DNA of 64,000 nt from Chiridota heheva (Eukaryota > Echinodermata > Holothuroidea > Apodida > Chiridotidae). The notes beneath the pieces were generated by a model, which saw only the letters and a list, made by a program, of their open reading frames with translations, had not been told where the DNA came from and made no database searches. Location: positions 1,273,501-1,337,500 of the forward strand of contig JAIGNY010002236.1 of NCBI GenBank assembly GCA_020152595.1. Direction: 5' to 3'. Of the stretch, positions 1 to 11,271 are shown one piece after another (the first letter of the stretch is position 1; each line of letters opens with the position of its first letter). Position numbers and translations under genes: made by a program.

Positions 1-249
1 TAATTAGGTTATTTGCATAAGAATAGACTGCTGCAAAATGTTTGACTTACTAACTTCACATTTCTAGTTTTGTTATGATATTGACATTCCTGACATGAAT
101 AGGAATCAAAATGTTTGTTTTGCCATGAATAAAGAAGCATATAAACATTTCCTTGCTTATTAGAATTTTAAATTAGTGGTTTGGGAAATATAAAAAATAA
201 GTGAAATGTAGGGTAGAAGATGACCTGATGATAAAGTAGCTGAAGGAAT

Positions 250-480
250 TAGGATGGGGTGGGATTTCATGTGGGACAGGGTGGAATTTTATGTAGGGCA
301 GGGCAGGGTGGGATGTTGGCCAGGATGCGTTGGCCAGTTAGACAGGGTGGGTTGGCATGTGGAACAGGGTGGATTGGCATGTGGAACAGGGTGGGTTGGC
401 ATGTGGGACAGGGTGGATTGGCATGTGGAACAGGGTGGGTTGGCATGTGGAACAGGGTGGTTTGGCATGTGGAACATGTA
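250..480. repeat. 22-bp minisatellite
   Basis: Tandem degenerate copies of a roughly 22-bp unit with core GGCATGTGGAACAGGGTGG. Short open frames on both strands here are repeat translations. The same motif recurs in reverse orientation at 28075-28215 and 47130-47270 and degenerately at 565-720, so it is a dispersed monomer family. Confidence 0.9.
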
Positions 481-552
481 ATTAAGCTCAAGTAATTAAG
501 CTCAAGTAATTAAGCTCAAGTAATTAGGCTCAAGTAATTAAGCTCAAGTAAT
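478..552. repeat. 14-bp tandem repeat
   Basis: About five copies of TAATTAAGCTCAAG directly following the 22-bp array. The string AGCTCAAGTAATTTGAAAT at its end is found again near 1174, so the flank has been duplicated. Confidence 0.88.
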
Positions 553-1429
553 TTGAAATCATCTGGGACAGGGTGGAATGGCATGTGGTGGGGTGTTATC
601 TGGATTTCAGTTGTAATGGCATGTTGTGGTGGAATGACATACAGTTTCTGGTTTTCAGGTGTGATTGCATAGAGTATAGGATTGCGATGGCATTTGGGAC
701 AGGTTCGGATGGAATGTGGGACAGTCTGGAATATGCATTATTATTAGTGAGGGGATTTATATCATTTCCAATGTCTAGTTTGTCATACGTTAAAGCAATA
801 TTGTTTTGCATAATTTTGCTTAAATGTTATTTTTCATATTGCTTGACTTGACTTGACACATATTTTCTTAAATTGGAAATTGTATTACAATTCAGGATGT
901 AGTTCTGGGAATGTGTAGGGGTTGGGGGAAGGTCATTGACATTGGCAAATTAGGGCCTCTCCTTTCTTTGTTGTTCATTTGATAGAACTAAAAGAGGTGT
1001 TATAGTTATAAAGACTGTTAGTTGTTTTTTTATGTTTTTTGAATTAATGCATAGGTGAGGTAACCTTGCATTTTTCTTTGTCTTAAAATATCTGCAAAAA
1101 CTCAAAGATATTTTGAAATTTGTAGTAAAATGTGAAAATTAACAAAGCAAATGAAAATGTGTATGCATCTTTAAAGCTCAAGTAATTTGAAATCATCTGC
1201 CCCTGCTACTCTATTTCTGTATACACTTCCGTCAATAAGCCCATCTCTATACTAGCTTTAAATAGTCAAGCATACTGTCCTTCCGACACTTCTTGTTTTG
1301 TATTTTTCCAACCTTGCTCTGTTGCCATAATTACCAGGATGTCATTAATGTGACAAGCACATGGAGGCATACACAGATAGCAATCCATCAAGTCAAAGAT
1401 GTAACATCGTTTCGGGTGTGTGAAGTTGC
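553..1429. other. non-coding, degenerate satellite remnants
   Basis: No exon-like open frame with splice sites was seen. 565-720 contains decayed copies of the GGGACAGGGTGGAATGGCATG monomer. The rest is AT-rich unique-looking DNA. Confidence 0.6.
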
Positions 1430-2102
1430 TTCCTAGTTCCTAATTCACCAGTTCCTAGTTCCTTATTGATTATTTTCTTATTTGTCGCTCACTATGTACC
1501 TGTTCTTTTATCGTTATTTCCTAGTTCCTAATTCGATATTGACTATTTCCTAATTCGTTGCCCCTATATATCTGCTCTATTATCGTTAATTCCTAGTTTC
1601 TAATTCAATATTGATTAACTCCTAATTCGTTGCTTCTTATATATCTGTTCTTTTATCATTATTTCCTAGTTCCTATTTTGATATTGACTATTTTCTTATT
1701 TGTAACTCGTTATATACCCGTTATTTTATCTGTTAATCGTTATTTTCTAGTTCCTAAATCGATATTGATTATTTCCTATATCGTTGCTCCTATATATCTA
1801 ATCTTGTACAGTAGCATTATTTCCTAGTTCCTACAGTAATTCGATATTGAGTATTTCCTTATTCGTCGCTCGCTATATACTCGTTCTCATATCTGTTTAT
1901 CATTATTTCCTAGTTCCTAATTCGATATTGACTATTTCTTTATTCGTCGTTCGCTATATACCCATTCTTTTAAGTGTTGATCATCATTTTCTAGTTCCTA
2001 ATTCGATATTGACTAATTCCTAATTCGTTGCTCCTATATGTCTGTTCTATTATTGTTATTTCCTAGTTAAGTAATTTATTGACTATTTCCTAATTCGTTG
2101 CT

Positions 2103-2146
<44 letters not shown>

Positions 2147-2255
2147 GTTCTTTGATCGTTATTTCCTATTTCGTAATTAGATATTGACTATTTCCTTATT
2201 TGTCACTCGCTATATACATGTACATGTTCTTTTATCGTTATTTTCTAGTTGCGAA
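1430..2255 (+). repeat. ~73-bp satellite array (arm 1)
   Basis: About eleven degenerate copies of a roughly 73-bp unit marked by CCTAGTTCCTAATTCGATAT, followed by a TTCCTTATTCGTCGCTCGC segment and a TATACCTGTTCTTTTATCG segment. A pure (TA)n run lies at 2104-2141 inside it. The same unit is found in the opposite orientation at 5795-8371. Confidence 0.93.
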
Positions 2256-4130
2256 AAATAAATAACCAATACAGATGATCAGATTATGACCCAAGAAAGA
2301 ATTTTCCCACTTGTTTATCACAACAGGAAAGAGGTGCAACTGCTCATTAAAAATATTAATGCATATGGAGGGACTGGGGGGCACATGTCCCCTATTGTTT
2401 CTAAAAGTTTAAAAAGTGCTTCTTTTTAAAAAGGAAAAGTGCTTTTTTTTATACGGGAAAAATTGCCCTTTTTCAGATGGTAAAGTGCCCTTTCAAAGAG
2501 AACAAGTGCCTTTTTTAGAAATGGATCCTGCCCTATCATATATTTTTGTTAAAGAAAGCGACATAGGTATTGCCATAAAAAGACTAAAATTGTCAACTTT
2601 CACACACTTCGCGTGCATATATACATTGTTCTCAATGTCCTTAAAGGCAAAGTTGGGGCCTAAGTGGCAACGGCCCTACAATTTGGAGTGTGCAACCACC
2701 CCAAATTTCATTAGTAAGAAATCTTTGAAATGGGCAAGTTTGGACCAGGGCCTTTGTCATGACACAAACTGACATGCCCTTCCTATCTTCTTTGTAAAGA
2801 TTTAAAGGTGTCCCAGGTGGTTTTTTAAATATCAAACTATATCAAAGTCCCCTTATTCAGATATCATAATTGATCTGTTTATTGACAGATTGAAGTAAGT
2901 AACACAAATGTCAAGCAAAATATCCCAAATTTCACTTATGGAGTGCATTTAATTTGGGTTCTGCCACTGACTCGCTGAAGACTGAGTGTGAATTGGGACA
3001 TCTGGTCTAATTTATCCTGATTTACCGAGTTACATTCATTCTAAGCAAGAAAAGAAAATGATGATCTTTTGAATAATAATCTAAGAACCCCTTATTTGCT
3101 TTTCACAATTTAGACATAAAACATATTCTGACTCATGACCAATGCAATTGCTAATCATGATCTATAAGTCTAAATCCTTCCGATTTCAAGACTTATTTTT
3201 TGTAGATTTTTGTATATATTTTGCTGAATTTTCGACCAAAGAATCTTAAATATTTGAAGCTGTAAGTAAAAACATAAAAAAATGGAACAAAGGTCATCAG
3301 TAATTTTTGGACCAATAAAAGTATCAAAATTTTCTGGGGGAGGGAGGCTTGACCCTATAAAACTATATTTCTGTGCTACGTGCTATCAAAATATTACAGT
3401 TGGAAAGTGCCCCTCAGATCCTGTGCCCCCAGATTTAAACAACTTCAGCCGCCTCTGATACCATATACCATCTTAATTGCTGGGCCATGCAGAGCTGGTA
3501 ATAGGTCCGGTGGGAAATGTAGGCCTTTTTTCAAACCACTCATATATTTTTGTTATTAGTACTAAATATATATGATCTCGTTTCAATATCAAACTCTTTC
3601 AATGTTTGCCCTGAAATTGCCTCTTCTAAAGGAAATAGGCCCCCTGGAGTTCGTAGGCCTGGGTTAACTGGCCCCCTAAGCCCCCTCATCTGTCTGGCCT
3701 GCTTATTTGATTTATCATAATTAACAATTTTGTCAAAAGCTCTTCAGCAGTTAAACTTAAAATTGGACAAAGCTAATCCCTGGCTTTTGAAATGCTAAAA
3801 TAGACAGTGAAAGGAATTGAAAAAAAAACACCATATTTCTTACAAAGATTGTAAGCTAGGAAAGAAACATTTACACAAAGTAGATCTTTAAATCATGCAT
3901 AAAGACTCGGGATAAACAATAGCTTACTATCAATACGGATATGAGAGTTATTCCATAAAATTTCATTAAGAAAACAACTTTTTATTATAGCTACTAAAAT
4001 TCAGTATACACCAATCAAGAAAAATATCCCTGATAAAATTATTGCTCATATCAATATCACACGGGTTAAAATTACAGTGAAAAAGAAGGTATTACCAAAT
4101 GGTTAAAGACAAACATCAAAAACCATACTA
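2256..4130. other. non-coding AT-rich stretch
   Basis: No gene is supported. The 118-codon open frame at 2416-2772 is low complexity at its start and lacks recognisable homology or flanking splice sites. Text around 3300-3700 (poly-purine/CCCC-rich) resembles 58850-59200, suggesting a diffuse interspersed repeat. Confidence 0.5.
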
Positions 4131-4136
4131 GACCGG

Positions 4137-4565
4137 CAGCCCAGAGCATTTGATCAAACGAACGAGGTACCAATATCCGAACACAGGAGCACTCACGGTG
4201 TAACATACAGTATGCAGATTTGGATATCTGCCGGAGATCCCCTGCTGCGTGTGGTCCCTAGGGATCTCAAATAGAGGGCCCAAAATGCACTCGATCAAAC
4301 ATTGGAGGTACCACCTCAAACCAATTTGGAATGAACAAGTACATCACACAGAGTACAGAATGGCCCCTGCCAATTTTTTGCTGCATAGGGCCCACCATAC
4401 AACCCAAAGGGCTCCCAAATTTGGGCTGGATCAAGCATTTGGAGGTACCACATGAAACCAATTTCAAATGAATAGGTACATCCCACAAAGCACAGAACGG
4501 CCCCTGCAAGACAAATTATCTGCTGCATAGGGCCTGTCAGATGCCCCCAAATGCCCACTGTCTTA
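4137..4565. repeat. ~140-bp tandem repeat, three copies
   Basis: Three diverged tandem copies recognised by GATCAAACATTGGAGGTACC and variants (near 4150, 4290 and 4430), each followed by a GCTGCATAGGGCC-like or GCTGCGTGTGGTCC-like segment. Overlapping small open frames here are repeat-derived. Confidence 0.75.
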
Positions 4566-4794
4566 ACATTGGAACCTATATACCTGGTAAAGAATGGAGA
4601 CTTAAGGTTTTTTGTAAGCTCAGCTGAAAAGACATTCATTTTTAGTTTGATGTAACTGATTTTCATTATCAAGGTATAATTTTTTGAAAATTAAGGATGG
4701 AGTTAATGTTGCAGTAAATGATGAGAGGACATGGATGGGGAGGGGGAGGTGTAGGTAACACACGATTCCATGCTACAAATAATTACAATTATAG

Positions 4795-5655
4795 TTAGCA
4801 TACCATTTTCTCCACCCTCTTTGATAGGACTAAAACCCTATCCCCTCCCTTTAGTTTACGCATTAAATCAGACCTCTTCCATCTCGGCATCAACCTCGCC
4901 ACTCTCAGCACCTTCTCCTGGCCCACGTTTCCTCCTTGGGCCACCCCCCCTCCCTTCTGTCCACCTGGACCTCTCCACTCATCACAAAACTTAAACCCAC
5001 TCTAACCTCCTCATCAATTTTCACAACCAAATCAAAGACCAATTCTCAAATTACCTCCATCTATCTGTCCACCTCCAAGACATCACTCTAGCAGACTTCC
5101 ACTACTCATCCATCTTTTCACAAAACTTCGCCCTCACCTCAGTCCTTTGCCACCTGTTCCTCCTCAATCTTAAATGGGATAACTTCACATGAAACTCCTT
5201 TCTCCCACCCTCTGCAGAAAAAGTGTTCTTTTCTTGGATACCCAGCAATGTTAGCATTTCTGGCAATGACAGGGCTGATGCAGCCGCTAAGCTTGCCCTC
5301 AACCTCCTCCCTACCCCTTTTCCCAAAACCCTCTCAGACATCAAATCGCTTATCGCTTCCCTTGTTCGTGACCGCTGGCAAACCTCATGGAACTCCCAAA
5401 TTGATAACAAACTCCATGTCATCCAGCCCACAATTCCGATCAAATCCACCACCAACAGCCTCTCTCATATCGACAACGTTCATATTACCCGTCTTAGAAT
5501 TGGTCACACCCACCTCACTCACTCCCACCTCCTTATTGGCTCCCCCAACCCCTCTGCAATAGTTGCCATTGCACCCTCACAATCCATTACGTTCTTCTTG
5601 CATGCTCCCTGTACAACCTTCCTAGAGCTTCCCTTGCTCCCCAAATGGACCATTT
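4795..5655 (+). mobile_element. LINE fragment, copy A (RNase H region)
   Basis: Aligns by eye with the 3' third of the larger copies at 16.4-21.3 kb and 24.9-27.8 kb. It starts at the TCTCCACCCTCTTTGATAG segment and includes the RNase H C-terminal part (residues SNVSISGNDRADAAAKLAL around 5245-5310). Relative to copy C it has an internal deletion near 5125, and it lacks the 3' UTR and tail, so both ends are missing. Frameshifted; non-functional. Confidence 0.9.
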
Positions 5656-5794
5656 AAACTTAAGTTACCATCATCACAATTGCAATCTGAGACAGAGCTA
5701 TACCAATAATGAGAATGATAAATGGAGTAAGGTCACGCTGTGACGAAATACTCAACATGCTCAAATTTGACTTCAAAGCATATCGGGAGCAAGG
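5656..5794. other. short spacer
   Basis: Spacer between the LINE fragment and the inverted 73-bp array. Nothing recognised. Confidence 0.5.
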
Positions 5795-8371
5795 AATATT
5801 GGAAAAGTTAATATCAAATTATAAACTAGGAAATAACTATAAAAGAGCAGGTATATAGGAATCAGGAAATAATCAATATCAAATTATAAACTAGGAAATA
5901 ACGATAAAGGTAGTTAGCGAGCAACGAATGAGGAAATTGTCAATACCAATTTGGGAACTAGGAAATAATGATAAAAGAGCAGGTATATAGTGAGCAACGA
6001 ATAAGGAAATAGTCAATATCGAATTAGGAGCTAGGAAATAACGGTAAAAGAACAGGTCTATAGGGAGCAATGACTTAAGACATAGCCAATATCGAATTAG
6101 GAACTAGGAAATAACGATAAAAGAGCAGATGTATAGGGAGCAATGAATTAGGAAATAATCAATATCGAATTAGGAACTAGGAAATAATGATAAACAGATA
6201 AGAGAATGGTTATATAGTGAGCAACGAATAAGGAAATAGTCAATATCGAAGTAGGAACTAGGAAATAATTATAAACAGATAAAAGAACGGGTATATAGCG
6301 AGCTATGAATAAGGAAATGATTAGTGTTGAATGACAAACTAGGAAATAATGATGAAAGAGCAGATACATTGGGAGCTACAAATAAGGAAATAGTCAATAT
6401 CGAATAAGGAGCTAGGAAATAACGATAAAAGAACAGGTATATAAGGAGCGACAGATAAGGAAATAGTCAACATCGAATTAGGAGCTAGGAAATAATGATA
6501 AACAGATAAGAGGACGGGTATATAGCGAGCGACAAATAAGGAACTACTGAAATAGTCAATACTAAATTAGGAACTAGGAAGTAATGATGATACAGCAGGT
6601 TTGTAGGGAGCAACGAATTAGGAAATAGTCAATATCGAGTTACGAACTAGGAAATAATAATAAACATTTATATGAACATGTATATAGCGAGCTACGAATA
6701 AGGAAAAAGTCAATACCGAATTACGACCTAGGAAATAATAATAAAAGAGCAGGTATATAGGAAGCAAGGAATTAGGAAATAATTAATATCGCAAATAACG
6801 ATAAAGGTATATAGCCAGTAACGAATAAGGAAATAGTCAATATCGATTTAGGAACTAGGAAATAACGATAAAAGAGCAGATATATAGTTAGTGACGAATA
6901 AGAAAATAGTCAATATCGAATTAGGAGCTAGGAAATAATGATAAACAGATAAGAGGATGGGTATATAGCGAGCGACAAATAAGGAAATACTGAAAAAGTC
7001 AATATCGAATTAGGAACTAGGAAGTTAGCATAATACAGCAGATATGTAGCAACGAATTAGGAAATAGTCAATATCGAATTACGAACTAGGAAATAATGAT
7101 AGTAGAGCAGATATATAGGGAGCTACGAATTAGGAAATAGTCAATATCAAATTAGGAACTAGAAGAAATAATGATAGTAGAGCAGAAATAGTCAATATCG
7201 AATTAGGAGGAAATAACACTAAAAGAACAGATATTTAGGAGCAACAAATTAGGAAATAGTCAATATCAAAATTACTTGTAATGAACTAGGAAGTAATGAT
7301 AATAGAATTAGGAACAGATGATAATAGAGCAGATATATAGGGAGCTACGAATTAGGAAATAGTCAATATCAAATTAGGAACTAGGAAATAACGATAACGA
7401 GCAAGCGAATAAGGAAATAGTCAATATGGAATTACGAACTAGGAAATAGTGATTAACAGTTAAAAGAAAAGATATGTTGCAAGCAATGAATAAGGAAATA
7501 GTCAATATCGAATTGTGAACTAGGAAATAACGATAAACAGTTAAAAGAACAGGTATATAGCTAGCTATGAATAAGGAAATAGTCAATTCCAAATTAGGAA
7601 CTATAGAAATAACACTAAAAGGACAGATGTAAGGAGCAACAAATTAGGAAATAGTCAATATCAAATTAGGAACTAGGAAATAACTATAAAAGAAGAGGCA
7701 TATAGCCAGCAACGAATAACAGAAGAAGGAAATAGTCAATATCGAATTAGGAACTAGGAAATGACGATAAACACTTGAAAGAACAGATATATAGCGAGCA
7801 ACGGATAAGGAAATAGTGAATATTGAATCAGGAACTAGGAAATAATGATAAAACTTAAAAGAACAGGTATATAGGAATAATGAAATAATCAATATTAAAT
7901 TAAGAACTTGGGAAATAACGATAAACAGATAAGAGAATGGGTATGTAGTGAACAAAGAATAAGGAAATAGTCAATATCGAATTAGGAACTCAGAAATAAT
8001 GCTAAAAGAAGAGATTTATAGGGAGCAATGAAATAGGAAATAATCAATATTGAATTAGGAACTAGGAAATAACGATAAAAGAGCAAATATGTTGAGAGCA
8101 ACGAATTAGGATATAGTCAATATGGAATTAGGAACTAGGAAATAACAATAAAAGAACAGGTATATAGGGAACAACGAATAAAGAAATAGTCAATATCAAA
8201 TTACGAACTAGGAAATAACAATAAACAGTTAAAAGAACAGGTGTATAGCAAGCCACGAATAAGGAAATTGTCAATTCTGAATTAGGAACTAGAAAATAAT
8301 CCTAAAAGAACTGTTATATAGGGAGCAACAAATTAGGAAATAGTCAATATTGAATTAGGAACTAGGAAGTA
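5795..8371 (-). repeat. ~73-bp satellite array (arm 2, inverted)
   Basis: About 35 degenerate copies of the reverse complement of the 1430-2255 unit, marked by ATATCGAATTAGGAACTAGG, AATAACGATAAAAGAACAGG and TATATAGCGAGC. Several units have deletions. The 60-100 codon open frames on the - strand are repeat translations. Confidence 0.94.
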
Positions 8372-9108
8372 GGAACCAACTTTACAAACCCCATGGTTTG
8401 ATTCAACATCAGTTTAAATGTCTATTAAATGAAGATACTGCATATGTTATCTTTAATGTGCATCATTGAAAAGTGGACTAATTTTATAACATGTGGATGA
8501 TATATGAATGGGAAGTGGGATTGCCTTGCCTGGTAATGGAAATACAGTTCTATACAGGGTATTTAGATATTAAAGGGTCGTGAAAGTTAGAAAAAATATC
8601 TAAGATATTGTTTTTTATTTCAGAAATCATTTGATTCCTCCTTAATTACTTGATTTGGAAGCTAATTTGCATGCAGATTATATTAACTGACAGACTTACA
8701 CTGTACATAAAAAGTATGCTCTTTCTGGTAATTTGATTTACATTTTAAAAGGAAAATGTTATTGACTATACATGTATTAAAGTTTGCAAGTAATCAAATA
8801 ACTTATTTCAATGTTGAATGGTGGCAGTTAGTCATGTCATCAGGAATTGATAGAAGTTGTTCCTTTGTCATGTGTTTCTTTAACCACAAGTTTAACTGTT
8901 TATTTCAGTATGAGAATGAAAATTGAATGAAAAGGTCTTTAACATACAATTGTATGACTATGGTTAATAAATGGGATTACAACTAGTTTATTGCAAAGTT
9001 CTCCCTGGTATATATAAAGTCAGTTGTCATTTGTTTATTGTGAAATCCAGGTTTTTGCAAGAAACCATTTTAGTTTCTCACCAAAATATCTTGATTGATA
9101 TATTTCAG
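8372..9108. other. non-coding stretch upstream of zinc-finger exon
   Basis: AT-rich with no convincing exon. It ends in a pyrimidine-containing TATATTTCAG acceptor immediately before the zinc-finger exon, so it is probably intron or 5' flank of that transcript. Confidence 0.5.
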
Positions 9109-9405
9109 TGATGCGGAAGAGGAAGTGGAAGGAGTCTTATGAGAAAGGAAGACGGTACAATCAGCGTTGGGAGGAGAAGTATTCCTGGGTGGAGAAAGCT
9201 GCGGATGGAACGGAAAGTGCCTACTGCAAGATTTGCCATAAGATTTTGTTTCCAAAAGTATCAACTCTGGCGAGTCACCATAAATCTGAAAAACATCAAA
9301 AAAATTTGAATGGTGGCAATTTGCCAGGAGCTTCTTCGCCTCTGGCAGGAAATAAAGCAAATAGTAGCAGAACAAGCAGACAAGTAAAGAAACTTGAGTT
9401 CCAAG
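9109..9405 (+). CDS. U1/BED-like zinc-finger exon
   Basis: A 297-bp open segment between an AG acceptor (TATTTCAG, ending 9108) and a GT donor (CCAAG/GTATGC, donor at 9406). First Met codon is at 9111. From that Met the protein is basic, with a CKIC...HHKSEKH zinc-binding pattern: C39, C42, H56 or H57 and H62, spacing C-x2-C-x13/14-H-x4/5-H, like U1/matrin-type or BED-type fingers of invertebrate proteins and hAT-related transposons. A Ser/Gly/Lys-rich tail follows to residue 98. The exon is phase 1 at both ends (297 = 3 x 99). Its dangling G plus CA at 11072-11073 would make an Ala codon and run in frame into the phnX exon, so it may be a 5' exon of a longer phnX transcript. It could also belong to another gene or a domesticated transposon. 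The exon call is strong; the partner is unknown. Confidence 0.72.
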
Positions 9406-11071
9406 GTATGCAATATGCATATCTGCAATTTTCTTATTTATGTATATATATTGATTTATTCCCCAGAAATTTTGATATCCTTTGGTTTATTTGACCCCTC
9501 CATAAAAGCCTCTGGATCTGCCAGTGGTCAATTCCATTCCAAATTTGGAATCTTTGTTTGATTACAGTTTAGTTTGATAATGCTCATGTTGTTTGCTTTC
9601 AACCTGATTTGACTTTAAGCTCTTAGGGCGACCCTTAAACCCTGGTAGACCTTGGGGTTATCTTTCTGCAAACTAGAGTGTTTATGATGTTCCAGGGACT
9701 GTAGGTCTGCAGGCTTTCTATACGTCATAAAAATCAAACATGCATTACCTTGAATAAACACAATAAGTGCAAAGAACAAGGATTTTGTATGTAAATGCTA
9801 ACTTGCTCCTCATATTTGGGAAAGAACTGAACTTGCATGTTTGTGACAGCTCTCAAGTGTTGTAGACATCTTGAATTAACAGCAGTAAGAGTGCACCGCA
9901 GGCCCTGAAGCTATACTATCCTGTTATAATGTCAGCCCTAGGTGAGCAATTTTTATGTTGTTCTAAATTAAATGCAACTTTGCAATGAAATTTCCATTGA
10001 CTACCAATGTGTGTGAGATATAATACTGAAAAGAACTGATGTTTGTGTTGTTTTTATCTTCATTGTCAAAATAAAGATTGAAGTATAAGATGTTTCTTGA
10101 AACAAAAGTATGTGTTTGTTGGGATTGGGGAGTTTGGGGTGGTAAATTTTATTGCAGTTTGGGCCTTATAATACAATTTGAAGGAATCTGTGCAAACTTG
10201 ATTTACTCTACAGGATGGGGAGTTGGGGAGGACCTGTGGAGTTTGGGGTCCAAAGGGGTTGGGGACCTATGGAGTTGGGGCTTTTCCCAGTGAATTAGGG
10301 AAAAACTTACAGAGATAGGGATGACCAATGGAGTGGGGAGACCTCTTGTAGTTCAGTGCAATTCAGGAAGTTGAGGCAACCAAATGAGAATGGGTGAATT
10401 TGTGAGTTGGGGGGAACCTACGGAGATGGGGGTGATTCAGGGAGTCAGGGATGACTCAGGGAGTTCAGTGCTACCCTGGGAATTGGAAGCATAGCCAGAG
10501 AGGTCCTGGGGGATAGGCTCCAGCCTTCCCCAGTTCCAAACTTTGTTTAAATCTATTTATTACCAATAGTGTAACACTCAAGAAGTGGTTTAAATATCAC
10601 CTAAGGTCAACTTCTGCCTCAATTAACAAAAAGTTGTCTTCATTTTGGGGAGAATCTGGTGTTATAATTTGGGAGGTTTTCCTTGACCATATTTCTTTAC
10701 TCTTGTAGATATGTATAAGTTTTACCTTTGTGCCTATTCTACAGTACCTGGCCCTCATTTATAAAGTGTGTGTGTCGGTCTGGAGGGGCGGTGACCAGCA
10801 ACTGCAACCATGACTGTTGATGTCAACGTACAAAAAGTTGGGGGTTTAGGAGTCATTACAACTTTATTTCTAAAATAGTGGGTTTTAACATTTCCTTACT
10901 GGCTTTACACTTATGTTTCTCTGTTTTACTGCCTGTAATTCACCCCAGGCTATTTTAAAAATTTGCAAAATGTATGCTTTTTTTCATATTCACAATGATT
11001 ATATATCTCTGGTCGGAAAGTGTATTAAAATAGAAATGAAATTCAAGTACTTCACATCTTATGCTTTTCAG
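9406..11071 (+). other. intron or intergenic, with G-rich repeat
   Basis: Lies between the zinc-finger exon donor and the acceptor (TGCTTTTCAG) of the first phnX exon. It contains a degenerate G-rich repeat at 10200-10500 and otherwise nothing gene-like. Confidence 0.6.
10200..10500 (+). repeat. degenerate G-rich minisatellite
   Basis: Irregular repeats of GGAGTTGGGG(A/G)(A/C)CCT-like text with many GGGG runs, for example GGATGGGGAGTTGGGGAGG at 10214. It has potential to form G-quadruplexes on the + strand. Confidence 0.6.
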
Positions 11072-11088
11072 CATGGAGAAACGACAGA

Positions 11089-11271
11089 ATGCCATATCGT
11101 ATGGTACCCACTTACCATGGACCTGTAAAAGCTGTGGTGTTTGATTGGGCAGGAACTATTTTAGACTGTGGTGTGTTTGCCCCAGCCAGCACCTTCAAGG
11201 AGATATTCAAACAAGAAGGAGTTCCCATCACGGACGAGGAGGCAAGGGGACCAATGGGAACACACAAAAGA
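11089..11271 (+). CDS. phnX: phnX coding exon 1
   Basis: Encodes residues 1-61: start, motif I (Asp19) and the Schiff-base Lys60. Donor is AAAAGA/GTAAGA, phase 0. The exon probably begins at 11072 after TTTTCAG, so 11072-11088 is either 5' UTR (containing an out-of-frame ATG at 11073) or coding sequence joined to an upstream exon. The frame from 11074 to the Met is open. Confidence 0.92.

Noticed and set aside
2416..2772. 118-codon open frame
   Set aside because: Starts in A/T homopolymer-rich DNA, has no recognisable domain and no exon borders; similar text recurs at 59.1 kb as repeat.
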